Source of the DNA: Streptomyces sp. TRM68367
GTDB lineage: Bacteria > Actinomycetota > Actinomycetes > Streptomycetales > Streptomycetaceae
Reading direction: 5' to 3'
Assembly: GCF_014495685.1 (NCBI RefSeq)
Contig: NZ_JACTVI010000037.1
Span: 1-64,000, forward strand
DNA: 64,000 nt
Part shown: positions 8,032-15,636 of the stretch, piece after piece
How the letters are laid out: the number at the start of each line of letters is the position of its first letter
Numbering within the stretch: the first letter of the stretch is position 1
Notes under the pieces: generated by a model
What the model was told of the DNA's origin: nothing
The model's database searches: none
What the model saw: the letters and a program-made list of their open reading frames with translations, nothing else
Position numbers and translations under genes: made by a program

Positions 8032-9457
8032 ATGGCGCCACGTCCCCGCGCACCGTCGTCCAGCGCACGTCGGTGAAGGCCTCCAGGTTGGCCTCGCCGC
8101 CGAAGCGGGCGCCGGTGCCGGAGGCGGCGATGCCGCCGAAGGGTGCCACGGCCTCGTCGTTCACTGTCTGGTCGTTGATGTGGACGATGCCGGTCGGGAT
8201 GCGCTCGGCCAGGTCGAGGCCGCGCGCGGTGTCGCGGGTGACGATGCCGAGGGAGAGGCCGTACGGGCTGTCCGCGGCCAGTGCGGCGGCCTCGTCGGGG
8301 TCGGTGAAGGGGCGTACGGGGGCCACGGGGCCGAAGACCTCCTCCGCGTAGGCGGGGGTGCCGTCGCCCACGTCGGCGAGGACGGTCGGCCGGTAGAAGA
8401 GCCGGTCGTGGGTGCCGCCCGCGGCGAGCTTGGCGCCCTGTGCGGTGCTGGACTCGACCAGGCCGTGGATCTTGGAGAGCTGTCCCGCGTCGATGACGGG
8501 GCCCAGGTGGACCTGCTCGCGGTGCGGGTCACCGACGGCGAGCGAGTCCGCCTTGGCGGCCAGCCGCGCCACGTACTCGTCGTACACCGAGGCGTGGACC
8601 AGGTGGCGGCCGGTGGTCATGCAGATCTGGCCCTGGTGGAAGAAGGAGCCCCAGGCGGCGGTGGAGATCACCCCGTCGAGGTCGGCGTCCTCCAGCACGA
8701 TCAGCGCCGAGTTCCCGCCCAGTTCCAGGTGCGCGCGCTTGAGGTGCCGCCCGGCCGCCTCGCCCACCGCGCGGCCGGCCGCCGTCGAGCCGGTGAAGGA
8801 GATGACCGGCACCCGCGGGTCGGCGACCAGGGCCTGCCCCGCCTCCGGGCCGCCCGGCAGGACGTGCAGCAGCCCCTCGGGCAGGCCCGCCTCGGCGAAG
8901 ACCGCGGCGAGGGACAGTCCCCCGCAGACGGCCGTGCGCGGGTCCGGCTTCAGGACGACGGCGTTGCCGAGCGCGAGCGCCGGGGCGACGGAGCGGATGG
9001 ACAGGATGAGCGGGGCGTTGAACGGGGAGATCACACCGACGATGCCGACCGGGACGCGCCGCGTGTACGACAGGCGCGGTGCCTCGGTGGGCAGCACCTG
9101 CCCGGTCGGCCGGGAGGCGAGCGCGGCGGCCTCGTAGCACTCCTGCGCGGCGACGTGCAGTTCGAAGTCCGCCTTGCCGGGGATCGAGCCGGACTCGCGC
9201 ACCAGCCACTCGCGCAGCTCGGCGGCCTGCGCAGCGAACAGGTCGCCGGCCTTGCGCAGGATCCCGGCGCGGACGAAGTGCGGGGTTCGGGCCCACTCCC
9301 GCTGGGCGGCGCTGCCGGCCCCGGCCGCCGCCGTGACGTCCTCTGCGGTGGCGAGGGTGACGGCGCCGAGCGTCTCGCCGGTGGCGGGCTCGGTGATGGT
9401 GTACTCAGGTCCCGTCAGGGTGCGGGACTGCCAGGTCGTGGGGTCGAGCAACGGCAT
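8021..9457 (-). CDS. Benzaldehyde dehydrogenase (NAD+) / aromatic aldehyde dehydrogenase
   Basis: 478 residues, aldehyde dehydrogenase superfamily. The catalytic pair is present: Glu246 in LELGGNS and Cys279 in HQGQICM, with the cofactor motif FTGSTAAG (221-228) and PFNAP (145-149). The FFHQGQICMTTGR context is typical of benzaldehyde and vanillin dehydrogenases. It should oxidise an aromatic aldehyde to the acid in the cytoplasm. It lies 30 bases downstream of pobA on the same strand, so 4-hydroxybenzaldehyde to 4-hydroxybenzoate is the likely step, feeding PobA. ATG 9457 (MPLLDP) is preferred to the start eight codons upstream. Confidence 0.88.
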   Translation of the reverse strand: MPLLDPTTWQSRTLTGPEYTITEPATGETLGAVTLATAEDVTAAAGAGSAAQREWARTPHFVRAGILRKAGDLFAAQAAELREWLVRESGSIPGKADFELHVAAQECYEAAALASRPTGQVLPTEAPRLSYTRRVPVGIVGVISPFNAPLILSIRSVAPALALGNAVVLKPDPRTAVCGGLSLAAVFAEAGLPEGLLHVLPGGPEAGQALVADPRVPVISFTGSTAAGRAVGEAAGRHLKRAHLELGGNSALIVLEDADLDGVISTAAWGSFFHQGQICMTTGRHLVHASVYDEYVARLAAKADSLAVGDPHREQVHLGPVIDAGQLSKIHGLVESSTAQGAKLAAGGTHDRLFYRPTVLADVGDGTPAYAEEVFGPVAPVRPFTDPDEAAALAADSPYGLSLGIVTRDTARGLDLAERIPTGIVHINDQTVNDEAVAPFGGIAASGTGARFGGEANLEAFTDVRWTTVRGDVAPYPF

Positions 9458-9487
9458 GACGGCTCTCCGTTCGGTCACCAACGGGAC

Positions 9488-10666
9488 TCACAGGGTGAGC
9501 GGAAGTCCCGCGTAGTTCGCGGCCAGTTCGGCGGCGGCATGGCGGGATGCGGCGATCCGGCGCAACCGGGCGAGCTGCAACCGGTGATCGAACGCATCCC
9601 CGTTTGGTTGAGCGTGCAACATCCTAGTCATGTCGTACGAGAAACGGGTGGCCTGCCACACACGCCGCAGACACAACTCGGAGTACCTGTCGAGAAGCTG
9701 CGTGGAACCTGTGCGGTGCAATTCGGTGAAAGCCCGGGCGAGGATCCGTACATCGGATACGGCGAGGTTGAGGCCCTTGGCGCCGGTCGGCGGCACGATG
9801 TGGGCGGCGTCGCCGGCGAGCAGGAGCCGCCCGTGGCGCATCGGCTCGTGGACGTGGCTGCGCATCGATGTCACGGACTTGGCGGTGATCGGGCCGCGGC
9901 GCAGGGTCCAGTCGGCGTCGATCGCGAAGCGGGCGGCCAGTTCGTCCCAGATCCGCTCGTCGGGCCAGTCGGCGGGGTCGGTGCCGTTCGGGACCTGGAG
10001 GTAGAGCCGGGAGACGTTCGGGCCCCGCATGCTGTGCAGGGCGAAACCGCGCTCGCCGCGCGCGTAGACCAGTTCGTCGCAGGACGGGGCGACATCGGCG
10101 AGGACACCGAGCCAGGAGTACGGGTAGTCATGCGCGTACGTCCGGCTCACCGCGGCCGGGACGGCGTCGCGGGCGATGCCGTGGAAGCCGTCGCAGCCGG
10201 CGACCCAGTCGCAGGCCAGAGTCCGCTCGCGGCCTTCGTGCCGGAACCGCACGACGGGCGAGGCGCTCTCCGGCTGCTCCACGGCGACCGCCTCCGCCTC
10301 GAACAACAGCGGTGGCCCGTCGGACAGTTGGAGCGCGACGAGGTCCTTCACGATCTCGGTCTGGGCATAGATCGTGACGGTGCGGCCGCCGGTGAGGGCG
10401 GGGAAGTCGAGATGGTGCCGCTCCCGGTCGAAGCGCAGCTCGATGCCCTGGTGCACCAGGCCCTCGGCGTCGAGCCGGCCGGCGGCGCCGGCCTCGCGCA
10501 GCGCGTCGACCGTGCCCTGCTCCAGCATGCCCGCGCGCTGGCGCTGCTCGACGTACGCGCGCGTCCGGCTCTCCAGGACCACGCAGTCGATGCCCTCGCG
10601 GTGCAGCAGGCGGGCGAGCAGCAGTCCCGCGGGGCCACCGCCGATGATCCCGACCGTCGTGCGCAT
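9488..10666 (-). CDS. pobA: 4-hydroxybenzoate 3-monooxygenase
   Basis: 392 residues, full length for PobA. This class A flavoprotein hydroxylates 4-hydroxybenzoate to protocatechuate with NAD(P)H and O2. GIIGGGPAGLLLARLL (7-22) binds FAD, the ESRTRAYVEQRQRAGMLEQG segment is the PobA-specific substrate and cofactor region, GCDGFHG is the DG motif, and AGDAAHIVPPTGAKGLNLA is the GD motif. It sits between the LacI gene (17-base gap) and the aldehyde dehydrogenase (30-base gap), so the three form an operon. The protocatechuate ring-cleavage genes are not in this window. Confidence 0.94.
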   Translation of the reverse strand: MRTTVGIIGGGPAGLLLARLLHREGIDCVVLESRTRAYVEQRQRAGMLEQGTVDALREAGAAGRLDAEGLVHQGIELRFDRERHHLDFPALTGGRTVTIYAQTEIVKDLVALQLSDGPPLLFEAEAVAVEQPESASPVVRFRHEGRERTLACDWVAGCDGFHGIARDAVPAAVSRTYAHDYPYSWLGVLADVAPSCDELVYARGERGFALHSMRGPNVSRLYLQVPNGTDPADWPDERIWDELAARFAIDADWTLRRGPITAKSVTSMRSHVHEPMRHGRLLLAGDAAHIVPPTGAKGLNLAVSDVRILARAFTELHRTGSTQLLDRYSELCLRRVWQATRFSYDMTRMLHAQPNGDAFDHRLQLARLRRIAASRHAAAELAANYAGLPLTL

Positions 10667-10683
10667 GACGCGCCTCCCGTGGG

Positions 10684-11733
10684 TCAGCTGGAGTCGCGGT
10701 GCACCACCGTGGCTCCCAGCACCTTGTGCGTCTCGGGCGCGGCGCCGGGCTCGCGCACCGCGCGGTCGACCAGTTCGGCGAGGTCGCGGCCGGACGGCAG
10801 CTCGATGTGGACCGTGCTCAGCCGGGGCCGCAGCAGGCGGCCGAGCATCAGGTCGTCGGCGCCGATCACGGCGGTCTCCTCCGGGACGGCGACGCCCTCG
10901 TCCTGCAGGGCGCGCATCAGCAGCATCGCGTACTCGTCGTTGTACGCGAACACCGCGTCGAGGTCGAGGGCGGGCCAGCGGGCGGCGAGCCGCGCCGCGG
11001 CCTCCTCGTCGTAGGCGAGGGGCAGTTCGGTGACCGTGGCATCCGTGCCCTGCACGGCCTGCCGGACGCCGTCGAGGCGGGGTCTGGAGAACATCTCCAG
11101 TCCTCGTCCCCGGGGCACCACGACGCCGATCCGGCGCCGGCCGCGGTCGTACAGGTGGCTGCCGGCACAGTGGCCGACGGCCTCGTGGTCCATGAGCAGG
11201 GCGTGGGCCCCCTCGACGGTCTCGGGGCCGAGGGTGACCACGGCTCGGGCGCCGGAGCGCTTGAGCACCGCCACGGCCTGCGGGCCGATCCCGGGGCCGG
11301 GCACCAGGACGGCGACCGGCCGCAGCTCTGCCCAGGCGCGGGCGGCGTCGTCGCCGTGCGGACCGGTGGTGCCGTACTGGACGACGGTGTAGTCGAGGCG
11401 GCTGAGCGCGCCCTGGAGGTCGGCGATGAACTGGCTGTAGAGCGGTCCGACCGGGAAGGCAGGCGCGGGCATCAGGACCATGCGGCTGTGCCCGGCGCGC
11501 AGACTGCGGGCCGCGGCGTGCGGCACGTACCCCAGTTCCTTCGCCGCCTCGTGCACCCGACGGCGGGTGGGTTCACTGATCCGTACGGCGCTGGTGTTGT
11601 TGAGGACGTAGGAGACGGTCGCGCGCGAGACGCCGGCCAGGCGGGCCACATCGGCGCTCGTGGGCACGGAGCGCGGCGGTGCGACAGACGCGGGCGCGGG
11701 CGTTTTCGGTATCTGCACCATGACGTACGGCAT
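10684..11733 (-). CDS. LacI-family transcriptional regulator, probable regulator of pobA operon
   Basis: 349 residues. The N-terminal LacI helix-turn-helix is ADVARLAGVSRATVSYVLNN (about residues 28-47) with hinge region RTRRRVHEAAKELGYVPHAAA, followed by a periplasmic-binding-protein fold effector domain ending in ADDLMLGRLLRPRLSTVHI. It is the first gene of the likely operon with pobA and the aromatic aldehyde dehydrogenase. pobA genes are more often controlled by PobR of the IclR or AraC type, so a LacI partner is unusual. Two starts are possible, 11733 (used here) and ATG 11721; neither has a clear ribosome binding site. Confidence 0.87.
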   Translation of the reverse strand: MPYVMVQIPKTPAPASVAPPRSVPTSADVARLAGVSRATVSYVLNNTSAVRISEPTRRRVHEAAKELGYVPHAAARSLRAGHSRMVLMPAPAFPVGPLYSQFIADLQGALSRLDYTVVQYGTTGPHGDDAARAWAELRPVAVLVPGPGIGPQAVAVLKRSGARAVVTLGPETVEGAHALLMDHEAVGHCAGSHLYDRGRRRIGVVVPRGRGLEMFSRPRLDGVRQAVQGTDATVTELPLAYDEEAAARLAARWPALDLDAVFAYNDEYAMLLMRALQDEGVAVPEETAVIGADDLMLGRLLRPRLSTVHIELPSGRDLAELVDRAVREPGAAPETHKVLGATVVHRDSS

Positions 11734-11795
11734 CTTGGCAGAAGCCGACGGCGCGGTGACGGGCGGGGGAACTCCGCCCGCACCGGGGGCGGTTG

Positions 11796-12458
11796 TCACG
11801 GTGCCGGCGGATCGGTGCGGGTGACGCGGGCCACCAGGTCGGCCCAGCCCGCCTCCAGCCGTTCCATGGGCATGCCGCACTGCCTGGTCAGGTGGTGGAT
11901 CAGGGCGGCGTCGAGATAGCCCATCAGCGTGTGGGCGAGCAGGTCGCTGTCCGCGTCCGGCACCGCCTGGCGCAGCAGCATGGCCACATGGCCGCGCTGG
12001 AAGCGGCGCGGCGCGCTGGTGTGCCGGCGGCCCGCGTCCGGCTCGGCCGCGAGTTGCAGCTCCAGCTCGTCGCCGGCCCGGCGCAGCATCGCACAGCCGA
12101 ACGCCCGCAGCCGCTCCACCGGCGGCGCGCCGGGCCCCAGCGGCGGGGGGCCGCCGAGGAACGCGGCCTGGAACTTGCGCTCCGAGTGGTCCAGCAGGGC
12201 CGTCAGCAGGCCGGTGCGGTCGCCGAAGCGCCGGAAGACCGTGCCCTTGCCCACGTTGGCCGCCGCGGCCACCGCCTCCATCGTGACGCCGGCCGCGCCG
12301 TGCTCCGCGACCAGGCGGGCCGCGGCGTCCAGCAGCTTGGCCCGGTTGCGCGCGGCGTCGGCGCGCAGGCACGGCTCGTCCTCCGCGGAGCCGAGCTGCA
12401 GCAGCTCGGGGGGCTCGAACTCCGCGGACCTCGCAAAGGGCGGCAGGGAGGCGGTCAT
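11796..12458 (-). CDS. TetR-family transcriptional regulator
   Basis: 220 residues. The helix-turn-helix is GVTMEAVAAAANVGKGTVFRRFGDRTGLL near residues 58-85, preceded by NRAKLLDAAARLVAEHG. The ligand domain is of the kind found in repressors of quinone reductases and exporters. It is divergent from the FMN-dependent reductase at 12587, with two palindromes between them, so the usual arrangement of a local repressor applies. ATG 12458 (MTASLPP) was chosen; an upstream ATG six codons earlier is possible. Confidence 0.9.
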   Translation of the reverse strand: MTASLPPFARSAEFEPPELLQLGSAEDEPCLRADAARNRAKLLDAAARLVAEHGAAGVTMEAVAAAANVGKGTVFRRFGDRTGLLTALLDHSERKFQAAFLGGPPPLGPGAPPVERLRAFGCAMLRRAGDELELQLAAEPDAGRRHTSAPRRFQRGHVAMLLRQAVPDADSDLLAHTLMGYLDAALIHHLTRQCGMPMERLEAGWADLVARVTRTDPPAP

Positions 12459-12489
12459 GAGACCAGCGTAAAGCATCGGGAATGAAACT

Positions 12490-12540
12490 GGACCGCGGTC
12501 CGGTTAAGGTGCTACAAACGAAGCGGACCTCGGTCCGGTT
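12490..12540. promoter_or_regulatory. Doubled TetR operator between divergent genes
   Basis: A perfect palindrome GGACCGCGGTCC (12490-12501) and an inverted repeat CGGACC-TC-GGTCCG (12524-12537) share the 15-base core GACC-KC-GGTCCGGTT, repeated at a 35-base offset. They lie 32 bases before the TetR start and 47 bases before the reductase start, well placed for co-repression. Confidence 0.75.
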
Positions 12541-12586
12541 TTGCTACCGCGGTATTTCGCGCACGGTTTTCCCCTAGGGAGTTCGC

Positions 12587-13150
12587 ATGTCTGTTCGTAT
12601 CCTCGCACTCGTCGGCAGCCTCCGCGCAGGTTCGCACAACCGCCAGCTCGCCGAGGCGGCCGTGAAGCTCGCGCCCGAGAGCGCCGAGGTGAACCTGTTC
12701 GAGGGCCTGGCCGAGGTGCCCTTCTACAACGAGGACATCGACGTGGAGGGCAACGTTCCGGCCGCCGCCGCCAAGCTCCGGGAGGCCGCGGCCGGCGCCG
12801 ACGCGCTGCTGCTCTTCACGCCGGAGTACAACGGCACCATTCCGGCCGTCCTGAAGAACGCCATCGACTGGCTGTCCCGCCCGTTCGGCGCCGGCGCGCT
12901 GACCGGCAAGCCGGTCGCCGTGGTCGGCACCGCCTTCGGCCAGTACGGCGGCGTGTGGGCGCAGGACGAGACCCGCAAGTCCCTGGGCGTCGCGGGCGCC
13001 AAGGTGCTGGAGGACATCAAGCTGTCCATCCCCGGCTCGATGACCCGCTTCGCCGAGACCCACCCGGCCGACGACGCCGAGGTCGCCGCCCAGCTGACCG
13101 AGGTCATCGCGCGCGTGCACGGCACGGCGTCGGAGCCTGCCGCGGCCTGA
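12587..13150 (+). CDS. NADPH-dependent FMN reductase / quinone reductase
   Basis: 187 residues, flavodoxin-like fold. The FMN phosphate loop is LVGSLRAGSHNRQLAEAA (about 7-24), and TPEYNGTIPAVLKNAIDWLSRP (85-106) is the family signature. Such enzymes reduce FMN, quinones, chromate or azo dyes with NAD(P)H in the cytoplasm. Divergence from a TetR gene and the doubled operator suggest induction by a quinone-like or electrophilic ligand. ATG 12587 follows the weak site GGGAG. A strong hairpin follows. Confidence 0.92.
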   Translation: MSVRILALVGSLRAGSHNRQLAEAAVKLAPESAEVNLFEGLAEVPFYNEDIDVEGNVPAAAAKLREAAAGADALLLFTPEYNGTIPAVLKNAIDWLSRPFGAGALTGKPVAVVGTAFGQYGGVWAQDETRKSLGVAGAKVLEDIKLSIPGSMTRFAETHPADDAEVAAQLTEVIARVHGTASEPAAA

Positions 13151-13173
13151 CGACGGCCATGGCCCGCACCTTT

Positions 13174-13207
13174 GAGGGGACCGGAGCAATCACGCTCCGG
13201 CCCCCTC
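13174..13207 (+). terminator. Strong terminator after the FMN reductase
   Basis: GAGGGG-a-CCGGAGC (13174-13187) pairs with GCTCCGG-c-CCCCTC (13194-13207) across a 6-base loop, with one internal mismatch. It lies 23 bases after the stop. Confidence 0.85.
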
Positions 13208-13359
13208 CGGCGCACCCGGGCACGGAGGGCTCCGCGGCACGACCGGCCTTCGCGGGGGCGCCGGGCGCCGTACCGCGTGACCGGCCCTCCCGGTATGTCG
13301 AAGCCGTACGACTCGGCAGGCACCCGGAGCCGGCTCCGCGCGTGCCGCGCCCCGGCCGG

Positions 13360-14265
13360 TCAGGCGACCGCCGTCGGGGCCAGCTCCCGCAGTTCGGCCA
13401 GTGCGGCGGCGACGGCCGGGCGGGCGTGACCGCCGCCGCGGGTGCAGGTCAGGAGTTTGCGGTGCGGGTTGCCGGTGCAGCGCACCCGGACGATCGGCAG
13501 GTGCGGGGTCAGGTGGGCCAGCCGCGGGATCAGGGCGACACCCAGCCTGTGGGCGACGAGATGAGCCATCACGTTCCAGTCCATGGCGTGGTGGACGATG
13601 TCCGGCGTGAACCCGGCCTCGCCGCACGCGGACAGCACATGCGGCCGGCACGGGCTGTCCGGGACCGGCGCGATCCACTCCTCGTGGGCCGCCTCGGTGA
13701 GGGCGACGCGCTCCCGCCCGGCGAGCGCATGCCCCTCGGGGACGATCAGATCGAACGGATCGTCCAGCAGCGGCTGCTGGTCGAAGCGGGCGTCGCTGAG
13801 CGGCGGGTTGTAGACGGTCGCCTCGACGATCGCCAGGTCGACCTCGCCCTCGAAGAGCAGGTTGAAGCTCTCCGGCACCTCCGTCTCCTGAATCCGCACC
13901 GTCAGCCGCGGATGGCGTTCCCGCAGCTGGGCCGCCATCGGCGCGAGCAGCACGGACACGGCCAGCGGGAACCCGCTCGTGCGCAGCGGCCCGGCGGGCG
14001 TGTCATGGTCGGCGCGCAGGTCGAGTTCGGCCAGTTCCCAGCGGGCTTCGATCGCGTCGGCGTGCGCGAGCAGGCTCTCGGCGGCCGGCGTGAGCCGTAC
14101 CCCGCGCCCCTGCGGCTCCAGCAGGTCGACGCCCAGGTCGCGGGCGAGCTGCCGGATCTGCTGGGAGGCGGCGGACGGGGTGAAGTGCAGGGCACGGGCG
14201 GCCGCGGTGACCGTGCCGTAGTGGGCGACCGCCCTCAGGACGTGCAACCGGCGTAGGTCAATCAT
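13360..14265 (-). CDS. LysR-family transcriptional regulator
   Basis: 301 residues. The N-terminal winged helix-turn-helix is LRRLHVLRAVAHYGTVTAAA followed by LHFTPSAASQQIRQLARDLGV (about 4-50). The effector domain contains FEGEVDLAIVEA, matching LysR type 2 periplasmic folds. Its target is unknown. It is divergent from a small zinc-ribbon gene 115 bases away. ATG 14265 (MIDLRRL) was chosen because LysR proteins begin just before the helix-turn-helix; an ATG three codons upstream exists. Confidence 0.92.
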   Translation of the reverse strand: MIDLRRLHVLRAVAHYGTVTAAARALHFTPSAASQQIRQLARDLGVDLLEPQGRGVRLTPAAESLLAHADAIEARWELAELDLRADHDTPAGPLRTSGFPLAVSVLLAPMAAQLRERHPRLTVRIQETEVPESFNLLFEGEVDLAIVEATVYNPPLSDARFDQQPLLDDPFDLIVPEGHALAGRERVALTEAAHEEWIAPVPDSPCRPHVLSACGEAGFTPDIVHHAMDWNVMAHLVAHRLGVALIPRLAHLTPHLPIVRVRCTGNPHRKLLTCTRGGGHARPAVAAALAELRELAPTAVA

Positions 14266-14281
14266 GAAGTCCACGCTTCAT
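14264..14281. promoter_or_regulatory. Inverted repeat at the LysR start, possible autoregulatory site
   Basis: ATGAAG and CTTCAT are separated by 6 bases and overlap the LysR start codon. LysR proteins commonly bind such imperfect dyads near their own promoters. The match is short. Confidence 0.35.
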
Positions 14282-14380
14282 GGTCAAATCCACAAAGTCA
14301 ACCTGGACGTGTAAGGATGCGGGGCTGCACCCTGGCTGTGTCGCGACGGTCGAATCAGCCATGACCTACGAGGAGTTGCC

Positions 14381-14596
14381 ATGATCAGCACGACCGGCGC
14401 CGTCTGCCCGCACTGCGGCTGGCCGGACGGAGCCGAGCCGTTCCAGGTGGTGTCCCGGCACGCCACCGCGGCGGGCGGCACGGTATGGACCCGTTGCGGC
14501 TGCGGCTCGCTACAGGTCCGGGTCGTCGACGACTGCGGCATGCGCGTCGTCTCCCGCAGCCGGCCCCCCGCTCAGTCGAGCTGGGCGAGCCGCTGA
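14381..14596 (+). CDS. Small zinc-ribbon-like protein
   Basis: 71 residues. CPHCGW (9-14) and RCGCG (38-42) give two cysteine knuckles, suggesting a zinc ribbon. The spacing resembles small conserved Streptomyces proteins of unknown function. ATG 14381 has a good GAGGAG 7 bases upstream. The 3' end overlaps the convergent oxidoreductase by 25 bases. The C-terminal SRSRPPAQSSWASR is low-complexity. No enzymatic motif is visible. Confidence 0.65.
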   Translation: MISTTGAVCPHCGWPDGAEPFQVVSRHATAAGGTVWTRCGCGSLQVRVVDDCGMRVVSRSRPPAQSSWASR

Positions 14597-15456
14597 ACGG
14601 CCGGGGCCGCGAACCGCTCGATCCATCCGGCGGGTTCGCCCAGGCGCGGGCCAAGGATGACGGTGTCGATGCCGAGCTTGGTGTAGCCGGCGGAGATCTC
14701 CCGGGTGAAGCCGTCCAGGTCCTCGGTGGTGGCGGCCCGGCCGGTGTAGACAATCGTCTTGCGGATCGTGTCGTAGTCGCGGCCCACGGCCTCGCAGTGT
14801 CCGCGCAGCACGTCGAGCTTGTGCCGGAACTCCTCGGGCGAGGAGACGATCAGGTTGCAGGCGCCGGCGTACTGCGCGACCAGCCGCAGCGTCTTCCGCT
14901 CCCCTCCCCCGCCGACCATGATCTCGGGGTGCGGTGCGCTGACCGGCGCCGGTACGCACAGGGTCTCGGCAAGCCGGTAGTGCTTGCCCTCGAACGGCCC
15001 GTTGTCGTCCGGGTCCCACATCTTCAGGCAGATCCGCAGGGTCTCCTCCAGCCGTTCGAAACGCTCGGCCACCGGCGGGAACGGCACGCCGAGGCCGCGG
15101 TGCTCGCGGTCGTACCAGGCCGCGCCGAGGCCGAGCGTGGCCCGGCCGCCGGACAGCACGTCCAGCGTGGTGGCGATCTTGGCGAGCAGGCCGGGGTGCC
15201 GGTACGTCACTCCGGTCACCAGGGCGCCGAGCCGGACGGTGGAGGTGTGGCCGGCGAGGTAGCCGAGGGTCGTGTAGGCCTCCAGCATGGGGTCCTCTGC
15301 GCGGTCGTTGAAGTCCATCTGGAAGTAGTGGTCCATCACCGACAGCCAGCTCAGGCCCGCCGCCTCGGCCGCGGCACCCGCGGCGGCCAGCTCGGCGCCC
15401 AGTGCGGAGCCACCTCCGGAGTGGTCGAACCGGTTGATGTGCACGCCCACGCGCAT
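14572..15456 (-). CDS. LLM-class (luciferase-like) F420-dependent oxidoreductase
   Basis: 294 residues, a bacterial luciferase-like TIM barrel. Diagnostic stretches are VMDHYFQM (40-47), LGYLAGHTSTVRLGALVTGVTYRHP (65-89), DVLSGGRATLGLGAAWY (97-113) and IMVGGGGERKTLRLVAQYA. These match the F420-dependent actinobacterial subgroup, which reduces or oxidises diverse metabolites in the cytoplasm. The substrate is unknown. It is divergent from a CoA-transferase across a perfect palindrome that may control both. ATG 15456 follows GAGCGGAGAC. Confidence 0.9.
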   Translation of the reverse strand: MRVGVHINRFDHSGGGSALGAELAAAGAAAEAAGLSWLSVMDHYFQMDFNDRAEDPMLEAYTTLGYLAGHTSTVRLGALVTGVTYRHPGLLAKIATTLDVLSGGRATLGLGAAWYDREHRGLGVPFPPVAERFERLEETLRICLKMWDPDDNGPFEGKHYRLAETLCVPAPVSAPHPEIMVGGGGERKTLRLVAQYAGACNLIVSSPEEFRHKLDVLRGHCEAVGRDYDTIRKTIVYTGRAATTEDLDGFTREISAGYTKLGIDTVILGPRLGEPAGWIERFAAPAVQRLAQLD

Positions 15457-15504
15457 GTCCGTCTCCGCTCGCTCGCACCTTCGCAGACACCTGGGACGCT
15501 AGAT

Positions 15505-15522
15505 CTTGGAGCCCGCTCCAAG
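15505..15522. promoter_or_regulatory. MerR-like palindromic operator between oxidoreductase and CoA-transferase
   Basis: CTTGGAGC-CC-GCTCCAAG is a perfect 8-bp inverted repeat with a 2-base spacer. Its form matches operators of the MerR family (AdhR/NmlR-like CTTGGAGT-N-ACTCCAAG), which lie in long-spaced promoters. No intact MerR gene exists in the window. The call is by pattern only. Confidence 0.6.
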
Positions 15523-15636
15523 TCAAGGGTCGCAGGCGGGCGGGGTGGGCGTCATTGACAGCTACCCCGGACGGACCGTTGGATTTGACTCCGGCGGCCG
15601 GATCGGGGCGGCCGGTCAGAGGCAGGAGGCGGGAGC

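Noticed and set aside
8180..11014. A 944-codon open frame on the plus strand
   Set aside because: It runs antisense to three genes with clear family motifs and reads as low-complexity Gly/Arg/Ala sequence. This is the usual shadow of high-G+C coding strands.
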